Assembly: GCF_020162115.1 (NCBI RefSeq)
Contig: NZ_CP083911.1
Location: 1,798,001 to 1,862,000, forward strand
Source of the DNA: Tepidimonas taiwanensis
GTDB lineage: Bacteria > Pseudomonadota > Gammaproteobacteria > Burkholderiales > Burkholderiaceae_C
Direction of reading: 5' to 3'
DNA length: 64,000 nt
Every line of letters starts with the position of its first letter. Positions within the stretch are counted from its first letter, which is position 1. A program made the translations under genes and the position numbers. This document shows positions 24,383 through 32,833 of this stretch, piece after piece. The notes under the pieces were generated by a model. The model was not told where the DNA came from. It searched no databases and worked only from the letters and a program-made list of their open reading frames with translations.

Positions 24383-24874
24383 ATGCCGCAATCCGTTCAT
24401 CACCGTCGCGCTCGCTCAGTCGGTCTGACCCTCGTCGAGGTCATGGTCGTCGTTGCCATTTTGGCCATCATCGCCGCCATCGCCGGCCCCAATCTCCGGC
24501 CATTGGTGCAGCGTTGGCGCGTCGACGCAACCGCCAATGAATTGGCCAGCGGGCTGCGCTTGGCGCGGCAAGAGGCCCTGCGCCGTAACAATGGCGTCGA
24601 ATTCTGCACCGTCAACAACGTGTATTTGGTGCGCACCGTCAATACCGCCCCGCCCGATATCAAACAAGAAACTTTGCGCAACGACATCAACGTGCAGAGC
24701 AACGTCCCGCCAAACAACGGTCTGTCCTGTATTACCTATCGGGGCGATGGCTTCCCACGCAGCGGTCTCGCGCCCGGCACCCGCCCCACCTGGACCGTGA
24801 CCACCGGGGCCGCTGCGCGATCGGTGTGCGTCACGCCAGCCCGCATCGAGGTCGTCAACGGCAATTGCCCCTGA
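24383..24874 (+). CDS. fimT: GspH/FimT (FimU-like) minor pilin
   Basis: 163 residues, first gene of the minor-pilin operon. Class III leader RRARSVG followed by LTLVEVMVVVAILAIIAAIAG (cleavage after Gly15, Glu at +5). The C-terminal domain has FCTVNN and a C-terminal Cys pair (RSVCVTPARIEVVNGNCP) typical of FimT/FimU. Such proteins join PilV, PilW and PilX in the priming complex at the pilus tip. Followed at 6 bp by pilV. In some Burkholderiales FimT also binds DNA for uptake; the sequence here does not settle that. Confidence 0.9.
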   Translation: MPQSVHHRRARSVGLTLVEVMVVVAILAIIAAIAGPNLRPLVQRWRVDATANELASGLRLARQEALRRNNGVEFCTVNNVYLVRTVNTAPPDIKQETLRNDINVQSNVPPNNGLSCITYRGDGFPRSGLAPGTRPTWTVTTGAAARSVCVTPARIEVVNGNCP

Positions 24875-24880
24875 TCAGCC

Positions 24881-25402
24881 ATGTATCCCATCCACACTTT
24901 CTCGCATCAACGCGGCTCCACCCTCATCGAAACCATGGTGGCCGTGCTCCTTGTGGCCATCGGCATAGTCGGAATGGCTGCGCTGCAGGCCAAAACACTG
25001 CGCAACGCCTACAGCAGCCAGCAGCGCCAACAGGCGGTACTCAACATCCACAGTCTATTTGAATCGATGCAAGCCGCGGTCGACAATCGGCCGGTCGGGC
25101 AAAGCATTCAAAACGCGTTGGCCCCCTTCAACCTTGCACGAACCTGTGCCGTGCCGCAGGCCGCCAACACGCCCGCCACACAATGGTTGGCCAGCCTGAA
25201 ACAAACGATCGGTGCCAACGCCGACAATGACGGCGTGTGCGGCACCATCACATGCCAAACAGTGCAGCGTGGCAACCCAGCTCGTACCGTCACCGAATGC
25301 ACCGCAACCGTCGAATGGAACGACGAAGGCGGCAGCAACGACCGTAGCGCCAACGCGCGCAATCCCCGCCAGACCTCGTTGCAATCGACCATCGCGTTCT
25401 AA
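24881..25402 (+). CDS. pilV: Type IV pilus modification / minor pilin PilV
   Basis: 173 residues. Leader ending HQRG, then STLIETMVAVLLVAIGIVGMAALQ (cleavage after Gly, Glu at +5, the typical PilV IGIVGMAALQAK continuation). Four cysteines in the C-terminal part (CAVPQ, CGTITC, CTAT) probably form disulfides. Lies 6 bp after fimT and 24 bp before pilW. Part of the minor-pilin complex that primes assembly and stabilises PilY1. Confidence 0.92.
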   Translation: MYPIHTFSHQRGSTLIETMVAVLLVAIGIVGMAALQAKTLRNAYSSQQRQQAVLNIHSLFESMQAAVDNRPVGQSIQNALAPFNLARTCAVPQAANTPATQWLASLKQTIGANADNDGVCGTITCQTVQRGNPARTVTECTATVEWNDEGGSNDRSANARNPRQTSLQSTIAF

Positions 25403-25426
25403 ACATTGCCTTCGAGACCGCACAAA

Positions 25427-26317
25427 ATGTCCACACACGACACCCGCAAGTGCACGCGCATCACACCACTGGCGCGTCCGCGTGGCCGCGGCTTCTCGCT
25501 CGTCGAGTTGCTCGTCGCCTTGGCCATCGCCTCCGTGATGATCCTCGCCGTTGCGGGGTACGCGATTGGCGTACGCGAGTCCAGCACCCAAACCGTCAAC
25601 ACCGCGCGCAACGAGGATGTGACGCGGCTGATCACCGAACTCGTCGCGCGCGACATCCGCAGCGCCGGCTATTCCCCATGCGGCACACGCGCCAACCTGG
25701 CGGCCAACGGTCAAACCATCGAAGTGTTTGGCCCCAACCCCGCGCTGCCTGCGCCTTTCACGGGGTTGAACAACGCCATGCGCATCGAATCCGCGGTTCT
25801 CGTGCGTTACGCCAACCCGGACACCGTCGCCGACGTAACCGTCAACGGCAATACGGCGACCCTTGCTGCCATCCCCGCGGCGTTCAACGACGCCAGCGGC
25901 TATCGAAACACTGACGTGCTCGTCTGCGACACGACCGAGCGCGCCGTTCGAACCAACGTCACCAACGTCAACGGAAACGATATCGTGCTGGCCAACTCAC
26001 CGAACGTGTCGCCCACCTCTCGTCACCGTCTCGCCGTCATCGAGGAGCGTCTTTGGATTTATGGCAGCAACGACGCGGCGCGCGACTGCTCGGCCAACCG
26101 CTGCAGCATTTTCCTGGCGCGCGCCGTCACGCAAAACGGTGCATCTGTTGTCACGCGCGAGGAGTACGGCACCGACGTATGCCCGCTCACTTTCCAGCCG
26201 GATAACGCCGGCAACCCCCAGTCGGTGCAACTCCTCGGTGCCTCGCGACTGAACGTCAACAGCAACGCCCTCAACGGCTGCCGCGGGCTCAACCTCACCG
26301 TCGCGCGGAGGAATTGA
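25427..26317 (+). CDS. pilW: Type IV pilus minor pilin PilW
   Basis: 296 residues. N-terminal leader of about 22 residues ending RGRG, then FSLVELLVALAIASVMILAVAGYAIGV (cleavage after Gly, Glu at +5). The large C-terminal domain, with several Cys (CGTRAN, CDTTERA, CSANRCSIF), fits PilW. The ATG at 25427 is used; an upstream TTG at 25406 is unlikely. One nucleotide separates its stop from the pilX start, so translation is coupled. Confidence 0.92.
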   Translation: MSTHDTRKCTRITPLARPRGRGFSLVELLVALAIASVMILAVAGYAIGVRESSTQTVNTARNEDVTRLITELVARDIRSAGYSPCGTRANLAANGQTIEVFGPNPALPAPFTGLNNAMRIESAVLVRYANPDTVADVTVNGNTATLAAIPAAFNDASGYRNTDVLVCDTTERAVRTNVTNVNGNDIVLANSPNVSPTSRHRLAVIEERLWIYGSNDAARDCSANRCSIFLARAVTQNGASVVTREEYGTDVCPLTFQPDNAGNPQSVQLLGASRLNVNSNALNGCRGLNLTVARRN

Positions 26318-26318
26318 C

Positions 26319-26873
26319 ATGACGCATTCCCACGGCTTGCGCCCCCCGGCCTCCGAAAGGGGGGCCGCTCTCATCGTCGCCATGATGGTGCTGTTGCTGG
26401 TCACCATCCTCGGAGTGGGTACCATCAAAGTCGCGATCGACCAAGAGCGCAGCACCGGCGTGTCGCGTGAGCGGCAGGAGCTGTTCTGGCTTGCCAGCGA
26501 AGCGGCGGACATGGAGTTCGCCCGCATCGACGAGTGCATCGCCAGCCTCGACGGGCAGGGATTCGACGCGCAACGCTGCGTGCTGCAGCGTACGCTACCC
26601 AATAAGGCGGTGGCGACACCAGCAGGTGCGATTCAACTGGCCGCTGACAGCGTGGTGCGCTGCAATAACCGCAACGCCAATTCCATCGCCGACTGCCGGG
26701 AAAGCAGCTTTTACGCCAAGTGCAATCGCTTTCTGAACAACCCCAATTACGGCCTGAGCGCCCAGGAGCCCGATTGCATGGTCTTTATCGTCAACACGCG
26801 GGCGCGTGGCCCCGCCAATCAAGGCCGGGCTGACACGGAATCGATCTACCTCATGATCGAGACCGTTGCATAA
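26319..26873 (+). CDS. pilX: Type IV pilus minor pilin PilX, C-terminus altered by an IS
   Basis: 184 residues. PilX N-terminal motif SERG-AALIVAMMVLLLVTILGVGTIKVA (cleavage after Gly15; the family lacks the Phe+1 rule) followed by QERSTGVSRERQELFWLASEAADMEFA, a well-known PilX segment. The body ends with TESIYLMI. The last four residues E-T-V-A and the TAA stop are encoded by the left end of the IS5-family element that begins at 26859. Without the IS, the reading frame would run ATG-ATC-CCC-TAA, so the insertion exchanges one residue for four. The protein is otherwise full length and probably functional. Confidence 0.9.
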   Translation: MTHSHGLRPPASERGAALIVAMMVLLLVTILGVGTIKVAIDQERSTGVSRERQELFWLASEAADMEFARIDECIASLDGQGFDAQRCVLQRTLPNKAVATPAGAIQLAADSVVRCNNRNANSIADCRESSFYAKCNRFLNNPNYGLSAQEPDCMVFIVNTRARGPANQGRADTESIYLMIETVA

Positions 26874-28125
26874 CTGGTACATCCCCCGATGGCTGCGCGT
26901 GCAGGGTGATGTCCAATACCGGTATCGGACAGCCGCTGCCGCCAGAGCATGACCACCGAGAGCTTCTTCCTGCTGGGCGCACGCCCCCTGATCGAAGACA
27001 CGCCGACCTACAAGCTGCACCAGCTCATCGATTGGAAGGCGATCGGCGCGCAGCTCAAGGGCCTGTACCGGCGCGAGCTCACCCGCGGTGGCGGCCCCGA
27101 GCCGTATGCGCCGCTGTCGATGTTCAAGCTCATGCTCTTGGGTCAGTGGCATGGGCTGTCGGATGCGGAACTGGAGCGGGCGCTCAAGGTACGCATCGAC
27201 TTCATGGTCTTCTGTGGCTTCGACCCCTCGGCCGGGGAGATGCCCGATGCCAGCACCATCTGTCGCTTTCGCAACCGCTTGGTGCAAGCCAAGCTCGATC
27301 AGCGGCTGCTTTGCAGCATCAACCGCCAGCTCGAAGCCATCGGCGTCAAGGTCCAGGGCAGCACGGGCGCGATCGTGGATGCCACCATCATCGAAAGTGC
27401 TGCCCGTCCGCGCGTGACCATCGAGGTCAGCGAAGAGGAACCACAAATCACGACCAGCGCCGATGCGGATGCGCGCTGGCTCAAGAAAGGCAAGCAGTCC
27501 TATCACGGCTACCGTGGCTACGCCACCACGGACACCGAAGACGGCTATGTGCAACACGTCGAAGTCCACCCGGCCAACGAGGCCGAAGTGAACAAGCTGC
27601 CCCAAATCATCGAAGCCCACATCGCCGCCACTGGCGCCACGCCCGATGGGGTGCTTGCCGATAAAGGCTACGCGAGTGCTGCCAACCGGCAGTATCTGCG
27701 TGAGCGTGGTATCACTGACTTCATCCAGCACAAGGCCACGCGGGGGCACCCGCTCGATGCGGTGCTCAAAGCCTTGAACCGCCTGATCGGCACTGTGCGC
27801 TACAAGGTCGAGCAGTGCTTCGGCACGATGAAGCGGCGCTTCCATCTGGATCGTGCGCGCTACTTCGGGCGGGCGAAGGTGCAGGCGCAGATGTGCTGGG
27901 CAGCGATCGGCTTCAACCTGCTCAAAGCTCACCGCAAGCTCATGCGGCTGCAGACACAGGGGGCCAGTGCGCCCGCGTGAGGGCAGAAGCGGGCGAAAGG
28001 CCCAACAGAGCCCCGCCTGGGGTGGGGCAAACAGGGAAAACACCGCGCAAGCTGCTCAAAAAAGAGGCATCCAGGCGACGAAAAGGAGAGGAAGCCCCCG
28101 CTCGGCGGGGTTGTGCAACGGTCTT
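26859..28125 (+). mobile_element. IS5-family insertion sequence between pilX and pilY1
   Basis: About 1267 bp. Ends are imperfect inverted repeats: left GAGACCGTTGCATAAC, right (reverse complement) AAGACCGTTGCACAAC, differing at positions 1 and 12. The sequence TGATC flanks both sides (26854-26858 and 28126-28130), a likely 4- or 5-bp target duplication (GATC or TGATC). The element carries one transposase gene in the direction of the pilus operon. A palindrome ATACCGGTAT lies before the transposase and a GCCCCGCC/GGTGGGGC hairpin after it. Both ends and the target repeat are intact, so the insertion is not old. Subgroup within IS5 is not assigned. Confidence 0.88.
26949..27980 (+). CDS. IS5-family transposase
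   Basis: 343 residues, uninterrupted. N-terminal dimer/DNA-binding part (DUF772-like, YAPLSMFKLMLLGQWHGLSDAELERAL), then the DDE catalytic core: D144 in AIVDATIIES, D238 in GVLADKGYAS and E288 in YKVEQCFGTMKRRF, followed by the Y-x2-R-like region RARYFGRAKVQAQMCWAAIGFNLLK. All three acidic residues are present, so the enzyme should be active. Codes in the same direction as the pilus genes, which may let transcription continue into pilY1. Confidence 0.95.
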   Translation: MTTESFFLLGARPLIEDTPTYKLHQLIDWKAIGAQLKGLYRRELTRGGGPEPYAPLSMFKLMLLGQWHGLSDAELERALKVRIDFMVFCGFDPSAGEMPDASTICRFRNRLVQAKLDQRLLCSINRQLEAIGVKVQGSTGAIVDATIIESAARPRVTIEVSEEEPQITTSADADARWLKKGKQSYHGYRGYATTDTEDGYVQHVEVHPANEAEVNKLPQIIEAHIAATGATPDGVLADKGYASAANRQYLRERGITDFIQHKATRGHPLDAVLKALNRLIGTVRYKVEQCFGTMKRRFHLDRARYFGRAKVQAQMCWAAIGFNLLKAHRKLMRLQTQGASAPA

Positions 28126-28155
28126 TGATCCCCTAATTGCCCCAGGGAAAACACC

Positions 28156-31100
28156 ATGAACCCGAATCGCACCACCCGCACATTGGCCGCGTGCACGATC
28201 ATCGCACTGCAATGCAACGCGGTATCTGCGCAAACCATCAATATCCCGACGGTACCGCTCAATGTATTGACGGCGGTCGACCCCAATATCATGCTGATTC
28301 TGGACGACTCGGGCTCGATGCAGTTCGAAGTCATGCCGGAATCCCTCATCTTGCAACAAACATATTATCTCTACCCACCCAATGGGCAAGTTTATGGAAC
28401 CGGGGGCGTCTACGGTGACCGGATACCGTCGTTTGCGCCGACCAACCCCTACGGTGCGAAGCTGCGCAGCCCGCAGCTGAATTCGCTGTACTACGATCCT
28501 TCCATTACGTATTTGCCGTGGTCCAACGTGGATGGATCGCGTATGCCCAATGCCGACCCCTCATGCGCGCCTAACAACCCGACGCCGGTCTCCGGAACCA
28601 ATCCGGGCTGCCGCAAGCTGAACGCGCAGCTCACCGAAAGGGCACGCTGGGTCACTTGTACCAGCGCCACCAGTTGCAGCGGCACACAAAACCAATCCGA
28701 TTTAACGTACTGGCCGGCCGTTTACTTTCGCTACAACGGCGGCGATGCTTGGAATATCAATTCTTACACACGCGTAGAAATTCGACCCACCATTAGCACC
28801 TACAGCGGCGACGGCCGAGAAAAACGAACGGATTGCAACAACGGCGTCTGCACGTATCAACAGGAGATACAGAATTTCGCCAACTGGTACACATATTACC
28901 GATCACGCATTCTCGCTACGCGCGCCGGAGCAGGCCGTGTTTTCGCCACACTGGGCAGCAACGTGCGCGTGGGCTTTGCCGCTATCAACAAAAGCGCATC
29001 CAACGTAGATGGCGTCAACCATTACGCGGTCGTTTCTGGTGTGCGGTCGTTTACTGGCAGCGACCGAACCAATTTCTTCGATCAACTCTATCGCCGGCCC
29101 ATCCCGCAAAGCGGGACACCACTGCGCAAAGCGCTCGACGCGATCGGCCAGTACTACATGCGCAGCGACGACCGGGGACCGTGGAGCTCCACTCCCGGGG
29201 TGGCTGGTGGCACCGAAGCGACCTGCCGCCGCTCGTACGCCATCCTGATGACCGATGGGTATTGGAACCTAGCGGAAGCGGAAACCGCCGCCGCCCGTGC
29301 CAACAATGACGGCACCAGCGGCCCCACCATCACGGGCCCTGGAGGGCGAACCTACACGTACACGGCGCGCAGCCCCTTCCGCGATTCGTACAGCAACACG
29401 CTGGCCGACATCGCGATGCACTACTGGAAAAACGACCTGCGGCCCAATCTGACGAACAATATCACCCCGACACAGAAAAACCCGGCGTTTTGGCAGCACA
29501 TGGTCACGATGACCATTGCGCTGGGGCTCGACGGCATGACGGTGGACCCCGACGCGGCGTTCGCCGCCATCGACTCGGGGGCCACGATCAACTGGCCTGA
29601 TCCGCAAACCAACAGCCCGAACACCGCGTCGGTCCCGACGCGGCTGGACGATCTATTGCACGCCGCGGTCAACAGCCGCGGCACGTTTGCCAGCGCGCGG
29701 TCGCCCGAGGTGCTCGAATCCGCCTTCCGTGCCGCCCTCAACGAAATCGCGAACCGCAACACCTCCAACACTGGGGTGGTTTCGAACACGCGGCGCTTCA
29801 GCGACTCCGCGCTGTTTTTCAAGACCGAGTACGACACCACGGACTGGCGCGGGGAGTTGCGCGCGCTTCGCCCGTCCGTGACTGCTGGCACCGGCGAGCA
29901 GGTCTGGGCGGCCTCGCAAAAGCTGCCCGATCACGCAGCGCGGCAAATCTACACCCGCACCAGCTCGGGCAGCGGGGTGGCCTTCCGCTGGTCGGCGCTG
30001 CCCAGCGCGGAGCGGACACTGGTGCAGTCGGAAGCCATCGTCAACTACATCCGCGGTGACCGCTCGGGTGAAGTCTCGCGCGGTGGTACGCTGCGCAACC
30101 GCACGTCTTTGCTGGGCGATATCGTGCACTCGGAACCGGTTTACTACCCGCACAGCGATGGCGGGGTGCTGTACGTCGGTGCCAACGACGGCATGCTGCA
30201 CGCATTCGACGCGCGCACGGGCACCGAGTTGTTCGCATACATCCCGCGCGCGCTGCTGGGCGCGCTGCCCTCCCTCGCGTCGCCCACCTACCAACACCGC
30301 TTCTTCGTCGACGGAGCCATCTCGATCGCGCCACGCATCGTCTCCGTCAACGGCCGAGACGTCCTGCCGCTGGTGGCCGCCACGGGGCGTGGCGCGCGTG
30401 GTCTGCTCGGTCTCAACATCCGCACGCCGCGCGCGTTCGGCACCGCGGACGTGCTGTGGGAGCGCATCGACGACGATGCGGACATGGGGCACATTTTGGG
30501 CAAGCCGATCCAGGCGCTGGTGGCCGGCGGCTCGGGCTCGGCCCGCCCGGTCGTGATCACCGGCAACGGCTACAACAGCCCCAACGGCAAGGCAATGCTG
30601 TTCGTGATCGATGCGGTCACGGGACAGACGATCCGCAAGATCGACACCGGCATCGGCGTGGCCAACGGCCTGAGCACACCGACCGCGCTCGACAAGAACA
30701 ACGACGGTTTGGTAGACACGGTCTACGCTGGCGATCTCAGAGGCAATCTGTGGAAGTTCGACCTGTCGTCGGACAACTCCAGTAACTGGAAGGTGGCGCT
30801 CGGTACCACTGCGCAGCCATTGCCGCTCTTTACCGCCGTCGCCCCCGGAACAGGCGGCCTGGCGCAACCCATCACCGCGGCACCCACTTGGGCCTACGCG
30901 CCCCCCAGCGTGGGCAATGCGCTGGCGGGCAAGTTGTTCGTCTTCTTCGGCACCGGGTCGTACTTCCAGGCCACGGATCCGTCCAACACACAAGTGCAAA
31001 GCCTCTATGCCATCGTCGACGATGGAGCGGCGGTCACACCACTCACCCGGGCCCAGTTGGTCAGCCGACCCTCGCCCGTGGACACCACCTACAACGGTGT

Positions 31101-31656
31101 GGATGTACGGGTTTTTGGCAACCCCTTGACCCCTCAACAGCAAAGCCAGATTGGGCCCACCTACAAGGGATGGGTCATCGATTTCAACACCCAAGTTGGC
31201 GAGCGCTTCGTCGTACAACCCGAGATCGTCTACAGTCAAAAAATGGTTCTGGAGGCCCGCTCCCTCATTCCCAGCACCGACCCCTGCATCCCCAGCCTGC
31301 GTGGATACGCAAACCGCATCGACCCGTTCTGGGGCGTGAACCTGGACTTCGGGTACGTGGACGTCAATCGCGATAAAAATTTCGACAACGATACGGTCAC
31401 GATTGGCGGACAACCCCGTTTCGTCAACAGCACGGCGACGGGGAATGTGCTGGGCTCGGATGCTGCAATGAGTGTCCCCGCCGACCAGCTCGATCCCAAC
31501 AATGGCGGACCCATTGGGGGCGGCGGAAACAATCCGCCCGAGCGGCTGCGCGCGGGCAGCTGCACGGCGCTGGCCACGCAGATCAACGCCAGTGGTGAGC
31601 GCACCCGCGTCGCGAACTTCAGCTGCCGAACCGCTTGGCGCGAAGTCGTTCAATGA
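28156..31656 (+). CDS. pilY1: Type IV pilus tip adhesin / biogenesis protein PilY1
   Basis: 1166 residues. A Sec signal peptide (residues 1-25, ending VSA-Q) is followed by a von Willebrand A-like domain with a MIDAS motif D50-x-S52-x-S54 (ILDDSGSM), GTPLRKALDAIG and ILMTDGYWN. The C-terminal half (from about residue 640) is the PilY1 beta-propeller: LGDIVHSEPVYY, LYVGANDGMLHAFDA, and the calcium loop DKNNDGLVD (near residue 850) as in P. aeruginosa PilY1, plus a second Asp-rich loop DVNRDKNFDND (near residue 1068). It works at the pilus tip and in retraction control and surface sensing. The IS upstream leaves its Shine-Dalgarno (AGGGAAAACACC-ATG) intact. Confidence 0.93.
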   Translation: MNPNRTTRTLAACTIIALQCNAVSAQTINIPTVPLNVLTAVDPNIMLILDDSGSMQFEVMPESLILQQTYYLYPPNGQVYGTGGVYGDRIPSFAPTNPYGAKLRSPQLNSLYYDPSITYLPWSNVDGSRMPNADPSCAPNNPTPVSGTNPGCRKLNAQLTERARWVTCTSATSCSGTQNQSDLTYWPAVYFRYNGGDAWNINSYTRVEIRPTISTYSGDGREKRTDCNNGVCTYQQEIQNFANWYTYYRSRILATRAGAGRVFATLGSNVRVGFAAINKSASNVDGVNHYAVVSGVRSFTGSDRTNFFDQLYRRPIPQSGTPLRKALDAIGQYYMRSDDRGPWSSTPGVAGGTEATCRRSYAILMTDGYWNLAEAETAAARANNDGTSGPTITGPGGRTYTYTARSPFRDSYSNTLADIAMHYWKNDLRPNLTNNITPTQKNPAFWQHMVTMTIALGLDGMTVDPDAAFAAIDSGATINWPDPQTNSPNTASVPTRLDDLLHAAVNSRGTFASARSPEVLESAFRAALNEIANRNTSNTGVVSNTRRFSDSALFFKTEYDTTDWRGELRALRPSVTAGTGEQVWAASQKLPDHAARQIYTRTSSGSGVAFRWSALPSAERTLVQSEAIVNYIRGDRSGEVSRGGTLRNRTSLLGDIVHSEPVYYPHSDGGVLYVGANDGMLHAFDARTGTELFAYIPRALLGALPSLASPTYQHRFFVDGAISIAPRIVSVNGRDVLPLVAATGRGARGLLGLNIRTPRAFGTADVLWERIDDDADMGHILGKPIQALVAGGSGSARPVVITGNGYNSPNGKAMLFVIDAVTGQTIRKIDTGIGVANGLSTPTALDKNNDGLVDTVYAGDLRGNLWKFDLSSDNSSNWKVALGTTAQPLPLFTAVAPGTGGLAQPITAAPTWAYAPPSVGNALAGKLFVFFGTGSYFQATDPSNTQVQSLYAIVDDGAAVTPLTRAQLVSRPSPVDTTYNGVDVRVFGNPLTPQQQSQIGPTYKGWVIDFNTQVGERFVVQPEIVYSQKMVLEARSLIPSTDPCIPSLRGYANRIDPFWGVNLDFGYVDVNRDKNFDNDTVTIGGQPRFVNSTATGNVLGSDAAMSVPADQLDPNNGGPIGGGGNNPPERLRAGSCTALATQINASGERTRVANFSCRTAWREVVQ

Positions 31657-31691
31657 ACCCCATCGACACACCCACACGGAGCACACACATC

Positions 31692-32102
31692 ATGTCGATC
31701 CACCGACAGCAAGGGGTTACGCTCATCGAGATCATGATCGTCGTGGTGATCATTGGGGTGTTGGCGAGCATCGCCTATCCCAACTACACCGAGCACGTAC
31801 GCACGGGCCGACGCACATCCGCCCAGGCGTGCCTGCTCGAGTTGTCCCAGTTCATGGAGCGGGAGCGGACGTTGCGCATGACGTACGCCAATATCGCCCT
31901 GCCGCAGCTGGCTTGCGTGAACGAAACGGCCCCGTTCTACACCTACCAATTTGCGGCCAATCAGCCCACCGCCACCACCTACACCATACGAGGCGTTCCG
32001 CAAGGCATTCAGGCCAACGATCGGTGTGGCACGATGACCATCGATCATTTGGGTAACCGAGGCGTCAGCCGGGGCAACGTGCAGGACTGTTGGCGACAGT
32101 AG
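31692..32102 (+). CDS. pilE: Type IV pilin-like minor pilin PilE
   Basis: About 136 residues. Short leader MSIHRQQG, then VTLIEIMIVVVIIGVLASIAYPNYTEHVRTGRRTSA (cleavage after Gly8, Glu at +5), a PilE/minor pilin N-terminus. C-terminal Cys residues (QACLLEL, CVNETA, CGTMT, CWRQ). The ATG at 31692 gives the usual 8-residue leader; another ATG at 31653 overlaps the pilY1 stop (ATGA) and would add 13 residues. Last gene of the fimT-pilV-pilW-pilX-pilY1-pilE operon; ribE begins 38 bp later. Confidence 0.9.
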   Translation: MSIHRQQGVTLIEIMIVVVIIGVLASIAYPNYTEHVRTGRRTSAQACLLELSQFMERERTLRMTYANIALPQLACVNETAPFYTYQFAANQPTATTYTIRGVPQGIQANDRCGTMTIDHLGNRGVSRGNVQDCWRQ

Positions 32103-32139
32103 CCCGAAAAGCCGGTCCGGCCTCGGGTACGATGGCGGT

Positions 32140-32778
32140 ATGTTTACCGGCATCGTTACGGCCATTGGCCAGATCACCGCGGTTGCCGCGCTCGGCGCGG
32201 ACGAACGCCACGGCGTTCGCCTCACGGTGGACGCGCCTGCGGGCTACTTGAACGACGTGTCGCCAGGGGACAGCATCGCGATCAACGGGGCGTGCATGAC
32301 CGTGACCACGCTCGACGTGCCGGTCGGTGCGTTCACGGTGGACGTCTCGGCCGAGTCGCTGGCACGCACCGCGGGGCTGGACCGCCCCGGCCCCGTGAAC
32401 CTGGAGAAGGCGATGCGCCCTCAGGATCGGCTCGGCGGGCACATCGTCAGCGGCCACGTGGACGGCGTCGGCACGGTCACGCGGCTCGCGCCGGTGGGCG
32501 AATCGTGGAACCTGCGCGTGCTGGCACCGCCGGCGCTGGCCCGGTATCTCGCGTACAAGGGCTCGATCACGGTCAATGGCGTCAGCCTCACGGTCAACGC
32601 GGTCGAGGACCGCACGGACGGCTGCGAGGTCAGCATCAACCTGATCCCGCACACGATGCAACACACGGCGCTGGGGATGCTCGGCGTCGGCGCCCGGGTG
32701 AACCTCGAGGTGGATATGATTGCGCGTTACGTCGAGCGCATGCTGTCGCTCGCGGCCGCGCCGACGGCCGACCGCTGA
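32140..32778 (+). CDS. ribE: Riboflavin synthase alpha chain
   Basis: 212 residues with two homologous lumazine-binding barrels, each opening with the MFTGI(V) and LGGHIVSGHVDGVG type motifs: MFTGIVTAIGQI, SIAINGACMTVTT, and in the second half ITVNGVSLTVNAVE. Converts two 6,7-dimethyl-8-ribityllumazine molecules into riboflavin and a pyrimidine product. First of ribE-ribBA-ribH. No FMN riboswitch core is recognisable in the 38 bp separating it from pilE. Confidence 0.96.
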   Translation: MFTGIVTAIGQITAVAALGADERHGVRLTVDAPAGYLNDVSPGDSIAINGACMTVTTLDVPVGAFTVDVSAESLARTAGLDRPGPVNLEKAMRPQDRLGGHIVSGHVDGVGTVTRLAPVGESWNLRVLAPPALARYLAYKGSITVNGVSLTVNAVEDRTDGCEVSINLIPHTMQHTALGMLGVGARVNLEVDMIARYVERMLSLAAAPTADR

Positions 32779-32833
32779 CCCCCGTCGCGCCCCGCGCGCA
32801 CGGGGGTCGCCGCCTCCCCCGGGATAGTCCACG

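Noticed and set aside
32103..32139. FMN riboswitch upstream of ribE
   Set aside because: The gap is only about 37 bp, too short for the aptamer, and no conserved core is present upstream of ribD either.
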